The position numbers were made by a program, and so were the translations under genes. Source: Hyphomicrobiales bacterium (GTDB taxonomy: Bacteria > Pseudomonadota > Alphaproteobacteria > Rhizobiales > Rhizobiaceae). From it: a stretch of 55,532 nt of DNA. The stretch lies in assembly GCA_900472295.1 (NCBI GenBank), contig UCIA01000052.1:1-55532 (forward strand). Reading direction: 5' to 3'. Below the pieces are notes generated by a model, which saw only the letters and a program-made list of their open reading frames with translations, was not told the origin of the DNA and made no database searches. Positions 33,744 through 41,558 of the stretch are shown in pieces; within the stretch, counting starts at the first letter, position 1, and every line of letters starts with the position of its first letter.

Positions 33744-35279
33744 TCAAGCGCCGGTCGCTGCGTTTGGCAGCCATCGACGGATCCTCGCGGGGACCCACTC
33801 TGCCGGCACCACCTGGAAAAGCATCCGCAACGAGAACAATCCGCTTGCACAGGTGATAAAAGCGCACGCCAGCGTTGCTGGCCAGAACGGCAGCGCCCAC
33901 AACAGGACGAAGGCCAAGGTGGTGACCGCCAGGAAGAATGCTACCAGCCTGGCATTAAATTTGGACCAGCGGAAACCACTTAGCCTGCGCACAAAAACGT
34001 AGACGAAAGCGGTGTGCCAGACATAGAGGCCAAGGAACGCCATGCCCGAGCCTATGAGGCCGAACTGGTTGACCAGCAGCCAGGCAAGGCCGACGTGAAC
34101 CAGGGTTGCCGCGAGTTCCGTCCAGAAGAAGATCTTGCGCGCTCCCTTGGCAAGTATGATGAATCCCATGGGCCACGAGACAATCTGCAGCATCACGCCG
34201 AGACAAATCCAGCGAAGCAGGTTGATCGCGGGGTGGAATTGCGAAGAGTAAAACAGGCTGATCACCAACGGTGCGAGCGTCAACGTCGCAAGCAGTCCAG
34301 GTCCGGCGAGCAATACGCTGATTTGGATCTGGTCATTAACGAGCCGGTTGCACTGGGCATTGTCGCGAGAGATGGCGGTCAAGCGTGGGTAAAAATCAGT
34401 GCCCATTGCCTGCAGGATGAAGCTCGCATAGAGCCCGCCCAACGCCCAGGCCGCCTGATAGAGCCCTGCTGCTTCGACACCGCTATGTCTCAACACGATA
34501 ATGCGCACGGCATAGGCCGCACCGACGGTCAGGAAGCCCGAAACCATAAAGACCACGCCAAGTTTGAAGAGCTCAGCCGATTCTTCCCGCACTTGCTTTA
34601 TTGACGGCGAAAGCGCTGCAATCTTGATCTTGCGGCTGTACCACCAGGACGTAAGAACCGACACAGCGGCCATCGCGACCAGTGCGGGCACGATGCCTTT
34701 CTCGCCGAAAAGATAAATCAAAGGGATGCCGATGAGTGTGCTGAAGAGCGCTCCCAGCATGTTGAGGCGAGCGAGATCACCAATGCGCCGCATGCCTTGG
34801 ACAAGCGCGGTTTGCCCCGCGGAAATCAGGCGAAAAAGTACTGCGACCGCAAGCAGCGCAACGCCGGCCGCTTGGGTTTGATCGGCGAAGGTGAAGCTGG
34901 CGATCGGCAGCGCGAGCCCGCAAAGCAAAAGTGCGGCCATGATCCCAAGAACGACTGAGATGCGCCGCAGGACGATCGCCGTCATCGCAATCTTGCGCTC
35001 ATCGCCTGACCCGACGGCCTCCGCGATCTGCCGGACACCGCTGGCTTGAACGCCAAGCCCGCCGAGGTTCTGTGCGAGATCGGCGATGGAACCATAAAGG
35101 CCCATCAGTCCGACGCCCTGCGGGCCGAGCATCAATGCCATCGCCTTGTTGCGGATGATTGCGAAGGCAATGTTGACGATTGACGACCCGCCAATCATGG
35201 CAGTGGCCTTCAAGATCTGTCTGTATGAGTTGCCAGAGCTGGAGGTGATCGGGCCGATCGCCTCTTGCGACACGCTCAC
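33744..35279 (-). CDS. Wzx-type flippase
   Basis: A 511-residue inner-membrane protein with about 12-14 helices, of the MATE/oligosaccharide-flippase superfamily and closest in character to WzxE-like O-antigen translocases. Diagnostic parts are the N-terminal IGGSSIVNIAFAIIRNKAMALMLGPQGVGLMGLYGS and GLYQAAWALGGLYASFILQAMGTDFYPRL in the middle. It would move lipid-linked EPS units to the periplasmic side. Its start overlaps the stop of the exporter gene by four bases, so the two are coupled. A short N-terminal hydrophilic piece of about 20 residues precedes helix one. Confidence 0.9.
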   Translation of the reverse strand: MSVSQEAIGPITSSSGNSYRQILKATAMIGGSSIVNIAFAIIRNKAMALMLGPQGVGLMGLYGSIADLAQNLGGLGVQASGVRQIAEAVGSGDERKIAMTAIVLRRISVVLGIMAALLLCGLALPIASFTFADQTQAAGVALLAVAVLFRLISAGQTALVQGMRRIGDLARLNMLGALFSTLIGIPLIYLFGEKGIVPALVAMAAVSVLTSWWYSRKIKIAALSPSIKQVREESAELFKLGVVFMVSGFLTVGAAYAVRIIVLRHSGVEAAGLYQAAWALGGLYASFILQAMGTDFYPRLTAISRDNAQCNRLVNDQIQISVLLAGPGLLATLTLAPLVISLFYSSQFHPAINLLRWICLGVMLQIVSWPMGFIILAKGARKIFFWTELAATLVHVGLAWLLVNQFGLIGSGMAFLGLYVWHTAFVYVFVRRLSGFRWSKFNARLVAFFLAVTTLAFVLLWALPFWPATLACAFITCASGLFSLRMLFQVVPAEWVPARIRRWLPNAATGA

Positions 35280-36607
35280 TGGCCGGCCTCGTCACTTATG
35301 ACTGTCTTGGCGTTAGTCGCGGGAGGCGCCATTGAGCTGACGGTTTCAGGAGACGGACCGGCGGCGAAAGCTGCCTTGACCACGTCTCCCGGAACCAGCG
35401 CGGTGGAATCGACCGCCGCGATCTCATTCACTTCCCTGTTCACTTTTCTCAGTATCGTGAACTTGATCGCCTGGTCCTTGCCAAGGCTTCTTTCCCGTGA
35501 GGCCGTGGACAGCGTGTCGACAAGGCGCTTTTGGGCGACCTGCTGTTTCAGCACAAGCTGGGTAAGATTGGCCTGCTCGGTTTGCAGTTCGATGGCGGTG
35601 TCGGTATGCAGTTTGTCACGCAACCCGTTTAGTTCGCGGGTAGCCGCCGCTATGCCCTGTTGGGCTCGCATGACGGCCGTGACCTGGTCAAGACGATCCA
35701 TCCGGTAAGACGAAACGATACGCTCCAGGTCGGATTTGCGCGAAGCGATTGCTATGCCCTTTTCGACGAGAATCGTGACATTCGCCAAGTCTGTTTCGGC
35801 AGATTTTATGGTCGCATCGGTCGCATTGATCTTCTCTTTGAAGGAACCGATCTCCGCATTCAATAGTGCGCACAACTCGGTAAGTGATTTCGATTGCCGA
35901 TCAAGCTCATTTGCCCGCGCGGAGAAAATGATCCTTTCCTGGGCAAAGATGTCGTTGGCAGCAGCAATGTCGAGCCCGCCACCCGCCGGTTCAGGAAACC
36001 GAATTTCGGTTTCGCCAGACATTTCTGCCTGCAATCGTGCAATCCTGGCTTTGGACAACAGGATTTGCGCGTCATAACCCTGAGCATCGCCAACAAGCTG
36101 AATCTCGAGCTGCGAAGGACCTGACCCCGCATTGGACCGGAGCTCTCCGCCGCCCAAGGCAAGCGCCTGCAGAACGGTCATTCCCAGGCGATATTTGTAT
36201 TCACCCGGTGTCGTCACGTCACCGACCACATAGATGGGTGGATACTCAATGATTTCGACGGTGGTGTCTGGACGTTTGACCATACCCATCTGCGCTTGAA
36301 GCCGCTTGGCGATTTCGTTGGCAAGAGCCGTACCGTCCATGGTCCCGACAGGCACAGCGCCGATGACCGGCAAAACCACGGTGCCGGTTTCCGAGACCAC
36401 AAATTCGCCACCCAGCGCGGACCACTGCTCGAACTCGCCTTTCACCGGCATCCACTGCAGGACGGTGACGCGAATCTTGGTCTGGGGCGCCAAATTGGCT
36501 CCAGCCGCCTGCGCCTTGGGTGAGAATCCGCTGGCAGCAATTGCTGCCAAACATATCAGCAGCATCCGACGGGCTGCGCCTATTAAAACGTGGCGGGGAA
36601 TGCTCAT
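35276..36607 (-). CDS. ExoF/Wza-type polysaccharide export protein
   Basis: A 443-residue periplasmic/outer-membrane EPS export protein. A Sec signal peptide (about 1-34, ending SPKAQA) precedes the polysaccharide-export domain (LGGEFVVSETGTVVLPVIGAVPVG at about 63-85). A SLBB domain follows (PPIYVVGDVTTPGEYKYRLGMTVLQALALGGG at about 123-155). A long coiled-coil covers about 180-380, like rhizobial ExoF and unlike enterobacterial Wza. There is no lipobox cysteine. The gene is the first of the pair with the flippase and shares a 278-bp upstream region with the divergent LuxR-type gene, which may regulate it. Confidence 0.9.
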   Translation of the reverse strand: MSIPRHVLIGAARRMLLICLAAIAASGFSPKAQAAGANLAPQTKIRVTVLQWMPVKGEFEQWSALGGEFVVSETGTVVLPVIGAVPVGTMDGTALANEIAKRLQAQMGMVKRPDTTVEIIEYPPIYVVGDVTTPGEYKYRLGMTVLQALALGGGELRSNAGSGPSQLEIQLVGDAQGYDAQILLSKARIARLQAEMSGETEIRFPEPAGGGLDIAAANDIFAQERIIFSARANELDRQSKSLTELCALLNAEIGSFKEKINATDATIKSAETDLANVTILVEKGIAIASRKSDLERIVSSYRMDRLDQVTAVMRAQQGIAAATRELNGLRDKLHTDTAIELQTEQANLTQLVLKQQVAQKRLVDTLSTASRERSLGKDQAIKFTILRKVNREVNEIAAVDSTALVPGDVVKAAFAAGPSPETVSSMAPPATNAKTVISDEAGQ

Positions 36608-36885
36608 CGAAAATCCCTTTGGGCCTTGCGATCGTCAATTTTTGATATCAGCTTCCTTGGGTCTTGGGTTCTTGGTCAATTGATCAGGATCGTAGGAATG
36701 GCCTAGTCCATTTGGATGATAGCAACTGCCAAGGCGAGTAACCCACTCCAACGGAAGGCCTTCCAATCAGCCCATTTGCGCGGTCGCGGCGTCCACGCGA
36801 TCACTCTAACGTGTCTTGGCAATCGCGAATGATCCGCCGGCGAGATCAGGCGACGAATGTGTTGGAAACGGGTTGAATTGGCAGC
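36608..36885. promoter_or_regulatory. divergent control region of exporter and LuxR-type gene
   Basis: 278 bp between divergent genes. It contains the perfect 12-bp palindrome GGAAGGCCTTCC at 36753-36764, close to the middle, a good candidate for a dimeric regulator. No gene is visible. Confidence 0.45.
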
Positions 36886-37698
36886 ATGCAGTCCAGGGAT
36901 GCATCAGACAGCAGCGGCGGACGGATCGAAGGTTGGTTCGAGCCGCGTCTGATCATTCTCTTCATAACGAAGCGGGGCGCCATTTCAGACAGTTTGATCT
37001 ACGCTCTCGAACGCGAGTTTCCCTGGGCAGTTATCGAGCAGGCGGAGGATGCAAACGCTGCCTGCAGCAAGTTTGAACTTCCGCTCGGGCTGATTCTGAT
37101 CGATGCAGCCCTTTTGAAGGATGCCGAGGACGTTTCAGCCGATATCCTGCTCAGTCACCCGCAGGCATATACCGCCGCCATCGAGTTCGATGATCACAAT
37201 CCGACCTGCTCTTTTCCTGAACTGCTAGGCTCCCGCCTGGTCCGGGGCGTGCTTCCGATGAATTTGAAGCTGGACGTCTGGTTGTCCGTCATCCGTCTCA
37301 TGCTGCGCGGGGGGGAATACTTCCCGGCAGGGATGTTTCATTCCTACACGCAAAAAATCCGCGACAACTTCGAAGCCCTGTCACCTCGATTGGCCTCAAC
37401 CGCACCGCCGGCCGCCGGCTCGAAGCTGACCGACCTGACAGCCCGCGAAATCCAGATACTCGAACGGGTTTCACGCGGCCTTCAAAACAAGGCGATCGCT
37501 GCTGAATACAACCTTTCAGAGCATACGGTGAAGGTTCACCTGCATAACATCATCACGAAACTGGGAGCACGCAACCGAACAGACGCGGCCGCCCGTTTTC
37601 TTGAGCGTGAGGCCGCACCCTTGCAGCACGTAAAATCAACGCCAAATTGGGCGGCGTCACAGGAAGTGGTTGGCACCGGAGCCGAACAGGAGTTTTGA
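36886..37698 (+). CDS. LuxR-type response regulator
   Basis: A 270-residue regulator built like the one encoded at 2549. Residues about 20-150 are receiver-like (LIILFITKRG, then GLILIDAALL where an Asp is kept at the phospho-site position, and RGVLPMNLKLDVWLSVIRLMLRGGEYFPAG). The acidic pocket after the first strand seems to be missing (FITK instead of two acidic residues). The HTH covers about 183-245: LTAREIQILERVSRGLQNK and EHTVKVHLHNIITKLGARNRTDAA. The C-terminal 25 residues are unconserved. It is divergent from the exporter/flippase pair, a usual place for an EPS regulator. Confidence 0.86.
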   Translation: MQSRDASDSSGGRIEGWFEPRLIILFITKRGAISDSLIYALEREFPWAVIEQAEDANAACSKFELPLGLILIDAALLKDAEDVSADILLSHPQAYTAAIEFDDHNPTCSFPELLGSRLVRGVLPMNLKLDVWLSVIRLMLRGGEYFPAGMFHSYTQKIRDNFEALSPRLASTAPPAAGSKLTDLTAREIQILERVSRGLQNKAIAAEYNLSEHTVKVHLHNIITKLGARNRTDAAARFLEREAAPLQHVKSTPNWAASQEVVGTGAEQEF

Positions 37699-37940
37699 AG
37701 GCAGACAGTGGAAGCGAACGCGCGATTTCACGGGCATTGACTGCGATTTTTAGAGATATTCGCCGCCTATAGGCGTTTATGGTAAAATTAGTACTATTTT
37801 TTAGGGTTAACGAAATTTAAAGGTCGCAATATATTTCGAGTTGCGTCAAGCTGATCGTGGGGACGGATTGTTGGCGTTGATGGGGGCGTATATGGCATTG
37901 ACCAGTCGACCTTTGACCGCCGGCAGCAGGGCGGTGGAAC

Positions 37941-38204
37941 ATGGCAGAAAAGAAAATCAAAGGTGGCTTTGATGCACCTGTGCAGGTCGTCATAGACAGC
38001 TCCGGAAGACCGGTGGCGGTAACATCTTCTTCTCAGGCACTCGAGCGGTTGCAAGATTGGTGGCCGACGCGAGACGGCACGATGTATCGGCATGCTCGGC
38101 ATGCCTGCGTGCTGGCCAACGAAGGATCCATACCACCGAAGATCGCTCGGAAGGCCTTTATGCGTGCAGCCAAAGAGGCCGGCATTCTCTTCGAAACCAA
38201 ATGA
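37941..38204 (+). CDS. DUF982 family protein
   Basis: An 87-residue cytosolic protein with the DUF982 core: W-PTRDGTMYRHARHACVLANEG, then ARKAFMRAAKEAGI. DUF982 proteins are small, abundant in rhizobia and of unknown function. The ATG lies 243 bp after the LuxR-type gene. The gap holds a 12-bp palindrome (CGCCTATAGGCG at 37764-37775) and GTTAACGAA at 37806-37814, so it probably has its own promoter. Nothing links it to EPS beyond location. Confidence 0.8.
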   Translation: MAEKKIKGGFDAPVQVVIDSSGRPVAVTSSSQALERLQDWWPTRDGTMYRHARHACVLANEGSIPPKIARKAFMRAAKEAGILFETK

Positions 38205-38597
38205 GTTTGCCAGGCTGCTGGGCTACAGGCTCGAATGACGTTTGGGGTGAGCGCGGTGATGGGCACTTTCCAGAAGTAGCAGACGTTCCGCAACCCACTC
38301 GATTGGAAGGCAAAGGCGCTCTCTGCGAGGCGGTTAGGTGGGCGGGGGTGGCTTTGGTCCTGCAAAAAGCGTCATCAGCTAGCGCAACGCGCCGGAACTG
38401 ATTGACATCGGCCTTCCAGCGAACCGGTGGCATCGCCCTGGCATTTTTCACCAGTGGCGCGGCGGCACGCTTATCTATGTGTCCGCCGCAGCGCTTCTTG
38501 AGTGCATCCGCATGCACGATGACAAATAGCACCAGCGACATCGTCCGCTGGACACCATCACCCTTTGACGGACGTCATGCCCCGAGCACGAACAATG
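38205..38597. other. intergenic region with no supported gene
   Basis: About 390 bp between convergent genes. Open frames on both strands (minus 38158-38541, plus 38402-38659) lack a family and have mixed codon use, so I do not call them. No terminator-like hairpin was obvious. Confidence 0.5.
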
Positions 38598-39074
38598 CTA
38601 CGAAAGCGCCGCAAGGTCGGCCGGATCTATCAGGCCGGAAGGACAGCCTGCCGAAATAACGATGGCCCTTACAGGAACCGGAGGCGCTGCTATCCCAACC
38701 TGCCTCTCCAATCGGCGCACATAGTAGGTAAGGAGCGGCTGCAGGATGGGCTGATGCTGGTAGAGCCTTCCCTCTGCAGAAAAAATTAGTGTTTTCCCCG
38801 CCCCTTGCCATTCGACGATGGCTCGATGCCAGCCCTGAACTGAGACGCTCGCAATCTGGACCTCACACTGGTCTCGAGTTCCATAAATCCAGCTCGGATC
38901 GGTGTTGGGATCCGCCCGCTCGATCTTGAGCGCATGTTTCGCCATCAGGGCTACTATATCGTCATCACTCGGGTAGGACGCGGACTCACTCGCTGCAACG
39001 CCAAAAGCAGTCTTCGCCGCTATGCTGGCGGCCAGCAATATGGCGAAAGCAGCACTAAGCGTGAGCGGTCGCAT
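38598..39074 (-). CDS. secreted protein of the exosortase locus
   Basis: A 158-residue protein with a Sec signal peptide (about 1-27, cleavage after FGVAA or close by). Its mature part has two cysteines (RDQCEVQ and SAGCPSG) that could form a disulfide. The family is unknown to me. Its start lies 20 bases inside the exosortase gene, so translation is coupled. In other exosortase loci this position is often taken by an EpsI-type protein, and a similar partner role is possible although I see no EpsI motifs. A hydrophobic patch in the middle (GWHRAIVEWQGAGKTLIFS) is not a membrane helix. Confidence 0.7.
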   Translation of the reverse strand: MRPLTLSAAFAILLAASIAAKTAFGVAASESASYPSDDDIVALMAKHALKIERADPNTDPSWIYGTRDQCEVQIASVSVQGWHRAIVEWQGAGKTLIFSAEGRLYQHQPILQPLLTYYVRRLERQVGIAAPPVPVRAIVISAGCPSGLIDPADLAALS

Positions 39075-39939
39075 TTGGCTTGATACCTCGAATGTAGATT
39101 GTCAAGATAACGGCAATTGTTGCCCAGCCGGCCAATGTTGCGCCAAGTGGTCCGTGGATTTCGTCATAATATCTTGGGAAAAGGCAGATAGAGCTTATTC
39201 GGATTACATTGAGAGCTATTGTCGCAAAGCATGCAATTGCAATCGTGCTGGTCGCCGAAAGCGACCAGGGTCGATCGTATATTTTTAGAAATAGGACACC
39301 GCAGAGATAGGCGAGTGATACGTTGGTTAGAGACGAGCAGGCCGGCTCCAGGAACAGCATGCCTGAGCCGTCCGCGAATGGAATCACGTTTCCTTGGCTT
39401 TTGGTTCCGACCAGCCATCCAACGAGCTTGGCATCGGCGGCGAGGATCGAGTTGCTCATGCTTGCAAACAGAATCCTTGCCCAGAACATCGGAACGGTCG
39501 CGGCACCCAGAACGGCCCCCGCCCGGCGTTCCAGATTGGTGGATTGGGATGAAAACGCCAGGTGCGTTGCAATCATTGTAATCGCAAGCCAACTCAAGGC
39601 CGGGATCGGCAACAGGAAGGCGACCGCAGCCGATGCGGCGACTGCAATGTCTATCCGCCGCATTGGCTTCGGGTCGCTACGCAACAACAGCCAGATACCT
39701 GCCAGCAGGGCGGCCCAAACGACAGTGCTGACGCCGAAGGTGTCGTAAGACGCCGCCAGTATCCCGTTCTCGTCTATTGCCCGGGCAATGCGTTCACTGG
39801 CACCGTTTGCGAACCCGACAATCGCCAGGCCGCAATAGACAAGGGTTCTCGAAGTCTTGATCCCGGCCTGCAGCTCGAACTCAGCGATCCGCTGATCCGC
39901 CGATCTGGAAATTGACACCAAACGCTGCCGCGGGGTCAT
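39055..39939 (-). CDS. exosortase/archaeosortase family protein
   Basis: A 294-residue integral membrane protein with about eight hydrophobic helices. The catalytic triad of the exosortase family is complete: Cys201 in EPACSSLTN, Arg247 in NVIRIS and His262 in EIHGPLG, with the expected spacing and all near the periplasmic ends of helices. Exosortases recognise a C-terminal sorting signal, cleave it and probably pass the protein to a surface polymer. This protein is short, with no C-terminal EpsI fusion, and does not look like exosortase A. The upstream 73-residue gene is its likely substrate and lies 49 bp away. I cannot assign a named exosortase subfamily. Confidence 0.88.
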   Translation of the reverse strand: MTPRQRLVSISRSADQRIAEFELQAGIKTSRTLVYCGLAIVGFANGASERIARAIDENGILAASYDTFGVSTVVWAALLAGIWLLLRSDPKPMRRIDIAVAASAAVAFLLPIPALSWLAITMIATHLAFSSQSTNLERRAGAVLGAATVPMFWARILFASMSNSILAADAKLVGWLVGTKSQGNVIPFADGSGMLFLEPACSSLTNVSLAYLCGVLFLKIYDRPWSLSATSTIAIACFATIALNVIRISSICLFPRYYDEIHGPLGATLAGWATIAVILTIYIRGIKPNATAHA

Positions 39940-39988
39940 ACACTACAACCTTGACGCATGTGCGCGCGCGGGCAGTCGAAACGGGACA

Positions 39989-40210
39989 TTAGCGCTTGTT
40001 TTGCTTATGCTTTCGCCGATACCAGACATAGCCGCCCAATACAGCAAGGGCCGGCAACCCGATGCCGATCACAGGACCCGGCGCGGAATGTGTGACGGGC
40101 GCGCCTCCACCATTTCCCCTGTCCTTTGGAAACCATGATGACAGAGCAAAGGTCGGGGCAGAGGTGCAAAGCACAATCGCACCTGCACAGATCACGGCCC
40201 TATAGTCCAT
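39989..40210 (-). CDS. candidate exosortase substrate with C-terminal sorting signal
   Basis: A 73-residue protein with an N-terminal signal peptide (about 1-22, ending TFA). A very short glycine-rich middle follows (GNGGGAPVTHSA), then a tripartite C-terminal sorting signal: the motif PGPVIGIGLP at 44-53, a hydrophobic helix to about 63, and the basic tail YRRKHKQNKR. This order is that of exosortase substrates, although the motif is not PEP. After processing only about 25 residues would remain. The gene has a strong ribosome-binding site (GAGGAG, eight bases upstream) and is first in an apparent operon with the exosortase gene. Confidence 0.75.
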   Translation of the reverse strand: MDYRAVICAGAIVLCTSAPTFALSSWFPKDRGNGGGAPVTHSAPGPVIGIGLPALAVLGGYVWYRRKHKQNKR

Positions 40211-40670
40211 CGTGTTTACTCCTCACTGAGCGGGGGGGGCGGGGTCACCTAGATTTCAAGCTCTCAAAATAGCACGTGCGACCGCGCGAGGGAGCTAGGC
40301 TGTAAGGTGTAGTCATGCTGCGAAATAGTCGTAGCCGAGTTCGGCTTGCGTCGTTTCCTGGACAGCCGGTTCACCATTTTTTAATGGTTTCGTCTCACCG
40401 TTCGATCATGACACATCGCGCCCAGGCTTGGACGTTCTTGATCGCGTCGAATGTTGCCTTTTGGGCAGGGCTTACGTGGCTATTGGTTCGTTAGCGCCAT
40501 CATCGCCAGCAATTTTCCGAATGTGTTTTCTTTGGGAGCTTTTAGCCTGACCTAGGCCGGTATTGTCCAGGCGAGACGGTGCTTGGCTACCCGGAAGGAT
40601 CCGTCGGTCACGCTTGGAGTGCTGCTGCTCCGCCTTTTCCTGTGTGAAGGTTGAAGGCAGGGATTGCTGA
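40211..40670. other. intergenic region upstream of the exosortase operon
   Basis: About 460 bp between divergent genes. It carries the promoter side of the exosortase operon, a run of eight G near 40229, and the possible small gene at 40315. CGGTTCACCATTT at 40367-40379 repeats 13 bases of the hairpin at 33619. Confidence 0.45.
40315..40494 (+). CDS. possible 59-residue membrane protein
   Basis: An ATG with AAGGTG six bases upstream opens a frame of 59 codons. The first 35 residues are basic and polar. The end is one hydrophobic helix (WTFLIASNVAFWAGLTWLLV) closed by a single Arg. Internal ATG codons could give a 36- or 28-residue form. No family is known to me. The good ribosome-binding site and clean membrane helix are the only support. 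Confidence 0.38.
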   Translation: MLRNSRSRVRLASFPGQPVHHFLMVSSHRSIMTHRAQAWTFLIASNVAFWAGLTWLLVR

Positions 40671-41084
40671 ATGAACGAGCGCGTCCATAGTCAAGCGATG
40701 GGGGCGCAGTACATTGATCTCGTTCTGCTCGAGCAGTCGCTCGACGATACCGGCGGTATGAATCGCCCTTTCTCTGATCGTGTCGGCGACATTGCGCAAA
40801 AGACAGCCGGTTGCGTGTTGTTCGACGTTCGCGTCGACGGCACTCGCATTCAGAGGATCGCGGCAATCGGCTATGGCGGGGACGGCGTTGTCGCGATCAT
40901 TATGGACAGAGACGGAGGGCTCGCTTCGGCGCCATTGGATCGTGGTAGCGACGCTCTGATTGCCGAACTGAGCGCCTGGTGCGCGCTGCCAATGGCCGAG
41001 CAGACAGGCGTCAGCAACGCTGACGCGGCCTCGAAGCTGCTTGCCGAGATTGCCAAGTCGGACCGCTTCGGCCGCGCCCCCTGA
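40671..41084 (+). CDS. hypothetical cytosolic protein
   Basis: A 137-residue protein I do not recognise. It looks soluble and alpha/beta (GAQYIDLVLLEQSLDD, TAGCVLFDVRVDGTRIQRIAAIGYGGDGVVAIIMDRDGG, DALIAELSAWCALP). The codon pattern is regular and GGCAGGGA lies upstream of the ATG. It is between the exosortase operon (divergent) and a small gene in the same direction. There is no visible motif for catalysis or DNA binding. Confidence 0.5.
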   Translation: MNERVHSQAMGAQYIDLVLLEQSLDDTGGMNRPFSDRVGDIAQKTAGCVLFDVRVDGTRIQRIAAIGYGGDGVVAIIMDRDGGLASAPLDRGSDALIAELSAWCALPMAEQTGVSNADAASKLLAEIAKSDRFGRAP

Positions 41085-41315
41085 AACGCTCGTAAGATCA
41101 ATTTGCCGCTCGGCCCGTAAAGCAAAATCGATGAGAAGATAGGGGCGGTTCGAACCAGGATCGATCCTATTGGGGCCTTCTCGTGCAGGGGCATCTGCTG
41201 AGGCGGAATGTTAGGCGCATGAGTGACCCGAAAAACGGCAATTTAATTAGTTTTCGCTAAAATTGTTCCCAAACGCAAAAAAGGTTCGCTAGAATTGGTC
41301 GTTGGGGAAAAGCGA

Positions 41316-41513
41316 ATGGAAAGCTTTCGGGTTGACTTGATGAACGGCAGGAAGGTTGTGCGCAGCATTTCGGTGGCTGCGCAGAGCCACGTTCATGCCG
41401 TCGTCAAGACCGTGCCAAAGCCGTTGAAGCCCGGCAAGGCGCCGGGGAAACCCTGGATACGCGTTCGAAACGCGGCCGGCGGAAAGGCCAGTTCGTTTCA
41501 GGTCGTCGACTGA
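41316..41513 (+). CDS. hypothetical basic small protein
   Basis: A 65-residue basic protein. Beta-like segments (MESFRVDLMNGRKVVRSISV and WIRVRNAAGGKASSFQVVD) flank a lysine/proline-rich loop. Start ATG 41316 has GGGGAAAAG just upstream; TTG 41295 would add seven residues. The AT-rich 200 bp before it probably contain its promoter. It is convergent with the second type I secretion operon. I know no family for it. Confidence 0.45.
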   Translation: MESFRVDLMNGRKVVRSISVAAQSHVHAVVKTVPKPLKPGKAPGKPWIRVRNAAGGKASSFQVVD

Positions 41514-41558
41514 GCTGTTTCGCGTGGCCGTGCTGGATGGGGCCGGGCGCAGCCGTCC

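Noticed and set aside
38158..38541. Open frames between DUF982 and the exosortase locus
   Set aside because: Overlap the DUF982 end or have no family resemblance; looks like non-coding DNA.
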